Below, one piece after another: positions 58,301 through 64,000 of a stretch of DNA of 64,000 nt. Below the pieces are notes generated by a model that searched no databases, was not told where the DNA came from, and saw only the letters and a program-made list of their open reading frames with translations. The DNA lies in assembly GCA_000727475.1 (NCBI GenBank), contig KL647288.1, positions 10,860,903 to 10,924,902 of the forward strand. The letters are read 5' to 3'. Every line of letters begins with the position of its first letter. The first letter of the stretch is position 1. The position numbers were made by a program, and so were the translations under genes. Origin of the DNA: Sarcocystis neurona. Its lineage: Eukaryota; Apicomplexa; Conoidasida; Eucoccidiorida; Sarcocystidae.

Positions 58301-61300
58301 CAGCAAGAGCAGCAGCAGCAGTAGAGCTAACAGCAGCGTCAGCAGGAGCAACAACAGCAGCAGCAGGAGGAGCAGCAACAGCAGCAGGAGGAGCAGCAAC
58401 AGCAGCAGGAGGAGCAGCAACAGCAGCAGTCGAACCAACAGCAGCAGCTGTAGGACAGGCAGCGGTAGCGGCAGCAGTAGAGCCAAGTGGAGCAGCATAG
58501 AACCAACAGCAGCACAGAAGCGCACCGGCGGCAGAAGCTCGGGTATCAGGCCCAGCAACAGGAGAAGTAGCAGAGCAGGCGCGCATCTGCCGCGGTGGCC
58601 GTGTCACAATTGCACGAGTGGTCGCAACGAGAGCCCCACAGCAGCAGCAGCAGCAATAGCAGCAGCAGCGGCGAAGAGAGCAGCACGGCACGGGCAGCAG
58701 CAGCCGCTAGAGACAGCCGTCGCAGCAGGCGCAGACGCGTGTATGGGGCAGCGCCCGAGTACGAGAAGCGGCAGTAGCAGAACGAGCAGCGGTCGACAGC
58801 AGCAGCGCACAGCAGCGGGAGGCAGCAGCACTAATTAGAAAGGAGGAGAGCGGGAGGCTCGGCCGCAGGCGAAGCCCGGCAGCAGCACCAGCAGCAGAAA
58901 AGCAGCAGTGACGGGCGAAAGAGACACGCAGGCAGAGGCTGCTTCGCCAACTTGTTGCTAGTCGAACTGACGAGACGAAAGAAGACTCAGTATTTGCTGC
59001 TGCTGCTGCTCCTGCTGCCGCTCCTGCCGCTGCTTCTGTTGCCCCTGTTGTTCCTGCTCCTGCTGTTCCTGCGTCCGCTGCTGCTGCTTCTGCTGCTGCT
59101 ACTGCCCCTGCGTCTGCTGTTGCTTCTGCTGCTACTGCCTCTGCAGGGCAGTGTTCCTCCGAGAGAACAGCAGCACGCAATTTCCTCAGAAGTGCCATCT
59201 GGCAAGAAAATCGAAGTAGTTTTGTTGCAGGGCGAACTGCAGAAAGAGGAACCTCGGGAAGTTGCTGCCTACAAATGAAACATACTTTGCTGGCGTGGTA
59301 CTTCATCAGCGCTCGATCAAGCGCTCGGTGATAACGCGTCAAGTCGTTCACTACCATCACCTCCACCTCTGCCTCCACCAGCGCTGCGCACATGCGAAAA
59401 ACACCAGCAAACTAACATACGTAGACATTCATTCATATATATGTATATGTGTGGATATACGCAGAGAATATTTACCATCAAAATATAGACATGTGTCAAA
59501 ATTACATACCTAGACGATTCTATATATATATACACTTATTAATACATGTATATATATGTATATATATACTTATTAAGACATGTACATATATATATAGGCA
59601 GCAATTCATTACCTTGGGAAATACACATATACACCAACAAAATTACATATCTAGACGATTCGTTGCATATACATACCTATTAATACATATATACACATAT
59701 ATATGTATACATAGATATAGGCAGCGCTTCGTTGTCTTATGAAGTATTCACGCGTAGCGACAAAATTACATATCTAGACGATCCTTCATATCTATATATA
59801 TATATATACATACCTATTGTTCGCTATATATACATACATGTGCATATATATATATATATATAGGCAACGGGTCCTTACCTTGAGAAATATACGTGTATAC
59901 CAACAAAGTTAAATATTGACGAAATTACGTCCACATATATATATATATGTGACTAATATATACGTGCAAGCAATGAGTCCAGGATACACATGTACCAAGG
60001 TATAAACATATATATATATATATATATATACGAATATATATAAATTTGTGTGTAGATACATGCAGATATATACAAGCGTCTATCTACTTGTCGTGCGCGT
60101 TTTGAGGACGCATATATCTCTGTCCTTTGACACAAATATCCATTTGGAGAGAGGAAGGATGGAAGACAGGAGAGTATACACAGCGAAGCTGAGTCTGTAT
60201 CGGCAGCAGGGACAGCAGAGGCAGCGGAAGAAAAAGCAGGAGCAGGAGCAGCAGAAGCAGCAGCAACCGGGCACCGGCATGACGAGAAAACGGAGAATCA
60301 GCAGAAAAAGTCTGCCACCCAGAAGCAGCACAGCAGGAAAAGCAGCAGCAGCGGGTGTGGCGCAGCAAGAGCAGCAGGAAAAGTAGAAAGAGAACCAGCG
60401 GGAAGATGGGCGGCAGCACCGCGTGCAGCAGAAACAGCTGCAGGAGAAGCAAAACATGCAAAGAAGACGAAGAGGACAAGAAGGAGAGGGAGGTGGAGGA
60501 GAAAACGCGTTCCGCTCGAGCAGCAGCAGCAGCAGCATAGGAGCAGCAGCAGAGACAGCAGCTTCAGCAGTGCGAGTGGTATAGGAGCAGCAGCTAGAAG
60601 CGTCCAGGGAGCAGCAGCACAAAAGCAGCAGCAGGCAGAAGAGCAGCAGGGGCAGTTCTGTCGCAGAAACCGCGGAAGGAGAAGCGACGATATAAAAAAA
60701 CAGGAAGTGGTAGGGAAGCAACAGCAGCTGGAGCAGGGCTGCCTTTCGTAGCCGCAGGAGTACAGCAGCAGAACCAGCAGCACCAACAGGAGCAGCAGAA
60801 CTGGTGGCTACGGAGAGGAACCAGGAGCAGCAGTGGAGCAGCTGCCGGCAGCAGCAGAGGCGCGGCAGCAGCAGAATTGACCAGGACACGGAAAGCAGCA
60901 CCAACGGCAGAACAGGAGGGCCACTGGCAAGCGCAGCAGCCACAGCAGCAGGAGGAGCAAGGTAAATAGTAGCGAGATTTGCAGCAGCAGTGGCAGCAGG
61001 AGAAAGAGCAGCAGCAGGAGCAGCTGCTGGCGGAGGAGCAGCAGCAGCAGCAGGAGCAGCAACGGCAGCAAAAGCACGAGCAGCAGCAGCAGCACCGGCA
61101 GGCGCAGGAGCAGCAGGAGCAAAAGCAGGAGCAGCAGGAGAAAAAGCTGGAGCAAAAGCAGGAGCAGCAGGAGCAGAAGCACCACAAGCGGGAGCAGGAG
61201 CAGGAGCAACAGGAGCACCAGAACGACGAGCGGGAGCAGGAGCAGCAGCAGCTTCAGGCGTGGGTGTGTGCGAACCGCTTTGATATTTTTCTTCGAGATT

Positions 61301-62032
61301 TTTGTAGACAGCAACTTCTTCAAGCTCCTGCTGCAGTTCTTTGCGACGACTCTGGCGTGCAGCAACACTGCCCTGAAGACGCGCTCTCTTCTCCCGTTGC
61401 TGCTGCAGCTGCTTCTTGAGGTGGCCCACCCAGCGGACAATTCGTGAGCAGCAAGCCGCTCTCTCTGCATGCGCTTCTTCCTCTGCAGACTCTGCGGGGT
61501 GCAGACGTTGTCTTCTTGTCCTCCTAGCATCTTCTGCTTTTTGCTCTTTATCTTCTTCTTGTTCGTCGTGTGGCTCTTCCTCTTCTTCCTCCTCGATGGA
61601 AGAAATAGCTGCTGCCGTCGCTTCTTCTTCGTCCTGATGAGAAGTGGCTGCAGCAGCGTCCTTCTGATTCTGGAGCTGCTGCCGCCGCTGCTCCTCCGCC
61701 AGGGCCTGCTGCTGCTGCGCGACCGTGCGTCGCTGCTGCTCCAGGACGGCATGCAGCTGCTCCTCGAGCTCCTTGACGCGCTGCCGCTTTGCTGCTTCTT
61801 CCTGCTGCTTTTTGTAAACAGCCAGGCGCGCCTTGAGCAGCTGCAGCAGCTGCTGGCCTTTCCTGCATGCGGCCGCCTGTTCGCGTCGCGCCTGCTGCAG
61901 TACCGCCACTTCTGCTGCTTGCTGCTCTCTTCGCTGTCGCAGCTGCTGCAGGTGTTGCCGCCTGTCCCCTGCTGCAGCAGCAGCAGAACTCGTGTTCGCC
62001 GCTGCCGCCATCTGCGCAGCAGCTGCTGCCTC
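51909..62032 (-). CDS. RAD50: DNA repair ATPase RAD50, C-terminal half (5' exons outside the window)
   Basis: RAD50 is the SMC-like ATPase of the MRE11-RAD50 complex that tethers and processes DNA breaks. Minus-strand exons: 62032-61276, 59383-59286, 57353-57278, 56176-55785 and 52103-51909; 505 codons, TAG at 51909. Phases 1,0,1,0 all agree. Exon order gives the coiled coil (ending [14 protein letters not shown]), [20 protein letters not shown], then [55 protein letters not shown] with signature SAGQKMLAS, Walker B with D-loop [23 protein letters not shown]-loop [12 protein letters not shown] and a short C-terminus ending QTF. About 50 extra residues, Ser/Ala-rich, sit between VDEEG and YNYRV. 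The coil exon contains an acidic segment ([19 protein letters not shown]). Walker A and the CxxC zinc hook are not in the window. The donor at 61275 (GTTCGC) is atypical. Introns of 1.1 to 3.7 kb are filled with repeats. Confidence 0.88.
52250..52750. repeat. (ACAT)n/(CATA)n microsatellite beside the last RAD50 exon
   Basis: About 500 bp of ACATACAT and ACACACATAC with a pure (CA)n run near 52340-52367. It lies in the last RAD50 intron, about 150 bp upstream of the final exon on the minus strand. Tyr/Ile/His and Met/Cys/Val frames are artefacts. Confidence 0.85.
53355..53665. repeat. Intronic ~75-bp satellite, four copies
   Basis: The landmark AGTGTGTAC recurs at about 53362, 53437, 53516 and 53649. 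Three of them are preceded by a CATC/CACACGT..T.T.TCCAGG or TTCAGG block and followed by TACACATATACAT filler. Spacing is about 75, 79 and 134 bp; the last interval may hold a decayed copy. Confidence 0.75.
53700..54130. other. Non-repetitive island inside a RAD50 intron
   Basis: About 400 bp of balanced, non-repetitive sequence between satellites. The plus strand reads [18 protein letters not shown] and [19 protein letters not shown]; the minus strand is also open. It cannot be a RAD50 exon, because the flanking exons already join at NCE|SLAK as in other RAD50 proteins. It may be a nested gene, an old pseudo-exon or chance. Confidence 0.35.
54880..55735. repeat. Purine block followed by ~650-bp polypyrimidine tract
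   Basis: 54885-54990 is AGAAGA/GAGAGA-rich on the plus strand. 55080-55735 is dominated by CTGTCTCTCTCCGTCTC units. It lies in the last RAD50 intron, reading as a purine tract on the transcribed gene's sense strand. Ser/Leu/Pro frames over it are artefacts. Confidence 0.8.
58200..58900. repeat. CAG/CAA array in a RAD50 intron
   Basis: CAGCAGCAACAGCAGCAGGAGGAG units (18-21 nt periodicity around 58350-58430) grade into looser CAG DNA. It lies in the intron between exons 59383-59286 and 57353-57278. Plus Ala and minus Leu/Cys frames are repeat artefacts. Confidence 0.7.
59499..59960. repeat. Intronic ~120-140-bp satellite, four copies
   Basis: The block AAATTACATA(C/T)CTAGACGAT(T/C)C occurs at 59499, about 59640 and about 59763, with a decayed copy near 59905. 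Each is followed by TA-rich filler, a GGCA(G/A)C box and an ACCTTG(G/A)GAAATA or TTATGAAGTAT segment. Confidence 0.8.
60190..61260. repeat. CAG/GAG-rich array in a RAD50 intron
   Basis: Continuous GCAGCAGGAGCAGCAG-type DNA between the donor at 61275 and the TA-rich DNA near 60060. Because CAG/GAG has no stop in most frames, a minus-strand frame stays open through it, but the RAD50 homology ends at 61276. Confidence 0.7.
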
Positions 62033-62169
62033 CTGCAAGTGTCTTGCTGCTCTGCAGTAAAGCAGTCAACCACCCAAGCAGCAACAGCAGCAGCAGCAGG
62101 GCAAAGAAAGACCCAGCAGCAGTTGCAGAAGCAGTTGCAGCAGCAGGTGTAGCAGCAGATGCAACAGCA

Positions 62170-62380
62170 GTGTCAGCATATATATATATATATATGGGTG
62201 TGTCAGTATATATATATATATATGTATACATGTATATATGGGTGTACAAGTACGTACATATATATATATATATATACATGGGTGTGTCATTACGTCTATA
62301 TAGATAAATATGGGTGTATCAATACGTGTATATATATATATATGGGTGTGTCAGTAGGTGCATATATATACTTAGGTGCA
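62170..62380. repeat. TATATGGGTGTGTCA satellite
   Basis: Units with TATATATGGGTGT(G/A)(T/C) then CA(G/A)TA or AAGTACGT recur about six times at roughly 35-50-bp spacing, directly upstream (on the minus strand) of the coiled-coil exon of RAD50. Confidence 0.8.
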
Positions 62381-62479
62381 CAAGTACGTAGATAGAGTAA
62401 ATTTACGTATGTACATGTGCACACGCTCGTATAGTTGCGTATCTCTATATACGTACATGCAAATATATTACCTGCATAC

Positions 62480-62830
62480 ACAGATACGCACGCATACATA
62501 TACATACATACATATAAATATACACACATACATATGTACATACACACACACGTATACACATACGTATGTACGCGCATACATACAAATATATATATATACA
62601 CATACATATAGACGTACATGTATATATATATATATACATATATATATACACATAAATATATTCGTAAATGTATATATATATACAGACATACATATATACG
62701 TACATGTATATACGTGTACATGCGTATACACATATTTGCACACATACGTGCATAAACACATTCTTGTACATATATATATGTATACATACATACATACATA
62801 CGTGCATATGTATATATATATATACTCGTG
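62480..62830. repeat. TACATA/TATACA microsatellite
   Basis: ACATACATA, TATACACA and (TA)n tracts, similar to the array at 52250-52750. Confidence 0.75.
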
Positions 62831-62839
62831 TACAGAGAC

Positions 62840-64000
62840 GGGTGTACAAACGAAGAGGCAGCAAAGGGTAGAGGAGGAGAGAAGAAAGCAGCGCGGAATG
62901 GGCTGTCTGCGTTGGGCGCGGGGGAGCGCAACAAAAGCAGCAGGTCCCCAGGGGAGGGCGCACCCGCAGCAGCAGAGAAAGAGAAGCAGCCGCAGGAGGA
63001 CGGGGAGCAACAGCAGCAACAACAGCGACAGCAGCAGGGAGAGGAGCAGCAGCACGAGGACGGGGCGCAACAGCAGCAACAACAGCAACAGCAGCAGCAG
63101 GGAGAGGGGCAGCAGCAGGGAGAGGGGCAGCAGCAGTGGGAGGAGGAGCAACAGGAGCAGCAGCAGAGGGAGGAGCAGCAGCACGGGGACGGGGAGCAAC
63201 TGCAGCAGCAGAGAGAGGAGCAGCAGCAGGGAGACGGGGTGCAGGAGCAGCAACAGCAGCAGAGCGAAGGGGAGACGGTGGAGAAGGTGAAAGGCAGCAG
63301 CAGCCCCCCCCCGGAGTAGCGTGGCCCGGGAGACTTCGCCGGCAGCGACACGCGTCGTCAGCAGCGCAGTAGTGCCGTCGCAGCAGCCTGGGGACGGCAG
63401 TCGTGAGCAGCAGCAGCAGCAGCCGTGACCAGCTCGTCTGGGCGCCAGGGGAGCATTTTTCAAGACAACCGGGAAGAAGAGGAGGAGGGCGAAGAGGAAG
63501 ATGAAAAAGCACCAGCACCAGCAGACGGGGCCAAACACAGCCGACACAGCAGCTGTGCGACCGCAGCAACAGCAGCACCAGCCGAGGGCCGTTCTATCGA
63601 CTGCAGCAGAAGCACCAGCAGCAAAACAAAGTGTAGAATACTGACCAAAGGAGAGAATAGAGAACGTGAAGGACAGCGGCAGCAGCAGCAAAATAAGGCA
63701 AGACGCTAATTGAACGAAAGGGTGGATCAAACGCAAACCCGACGACAGGAGGAGCAGCAGCATCACGAACAGCAGCACCAGCAGGAGCAGAAGCCGAAGA
63801 AGAAGCAGCAGCAAGAGCAGGGGGAAAAGAAGAAGCAGTAGGAGCAGGACAAGAAGAAACAGAAGGAGCAGGAGAACGAGAAACAGCACGAGCGGGACAG
63901 TAAGAAACAGCAGGCGCAGGAGAAGCAGCCGAAGAGGAAACAGCAGGAGCAGAAGAAGCAGGAACAGCAGCAGCGGTCGGGAGGCTCCGTACGTCTCAAG
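62840..64000. other. CAG/GAG-rich region at the window edge, probably RAD50 intron
   Basis: CAGCAGGGAGAGG and GAGCAGCAG arrays dominate. A plus-strand frame at 63424-63709 reads GRQGSIFQDNREEEEEGE and is acidic; the plus frame at 62828-63319 is Gln/Glu-rich. I see no RAD50 coding block and no Walker A in this part, so the next 5' RAD50 exon must lie beyond 64000 or be unrecognisable. Confidence 0.4.

Noticed and set aside
60080..61275. Continuation of the RAD50 coil frame past 61276
   Set aside because: After KNLEEKYQ the frame becomes Ala/Pro then Leu/Cys antisense of CAG repeat; the phase-1 donor at 61275 joins cleanly to the conserved exon at 59383.
62445..63889. Minus-strand Leu/Cys-rich frames as membrane proteins or RAD50 N-terminus
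   Set aside because: They are antisense of CAG/GAG arrays; no Walker A or other RAD50 motif was found.

Overview
The window looks like nuclear DNA of a coccidian apicomplexan, most likely Eimeria or a close relative. Several genes carry many introns with ordinary GT..AG borders. CAG/CTG trinucleotide arrays run through exons and introns alike and give long runs of Ala, Gln, Ser or Leu. TA/TACA/GATA microsatellites and TCTC tracts fill most introns. No bacterial gene organisation, tRNA, rRNA or CRISPR signal was seen.

Three genes can be named. At 1154-1714 (+) is an intronless protein phosphatase-1 inhibitor 3 (PPP1R11/YPI1 family). At 32008-42279 (-) is a tRNA 2'-phosphotransferase (TPT1/KptA). 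Its catalytic domain is split over four exons and follows an N-terminal extension of more than 1000 low-complexity residues. At 51909-62032 (-) is the C-terminal half of the DNA repair ATPase RAD50: distal coiled coil, signature motif, Walker B and H-loop. It lies on five exons and its 5' half is outside the window.

Two further plus-strand genes could be spliced with matching phases but not identified. One is a basic 351-residue protein on 4 exons (7769-9351). The other is a 1151-residue protein on 7 exons (10532-24751) with low-complexity arms around a folded core. A large minus-strand frame (42531-44786) lies just upstream of TPT1 and may be a separate gene or its 5' part. Weaker gene fragments lie at 25007-29931 (-), 44901-45060 (-), 46562-47979 (+) and 49484-50359 (+).

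Repeat-rich stretches (about 11-44 kb and 51-64 kb) alternate with repeat-poor ones (about 2-10.5 kb and 45-51 kb). This resembles the feature-rich/feature-poor segmentation described for Eimeria tenella chromosome 1. The named genes act in unrelated processes (PP1 control, tRNA splicing, double-strand break repair), so there is no functional cluster. The most unusual structures are a foldback inverted repeat around a pyrimidine tract inside an intron (16781-17553), several intronic satellites, and low-complexity insertions within otherwise conserved enzyme domains.
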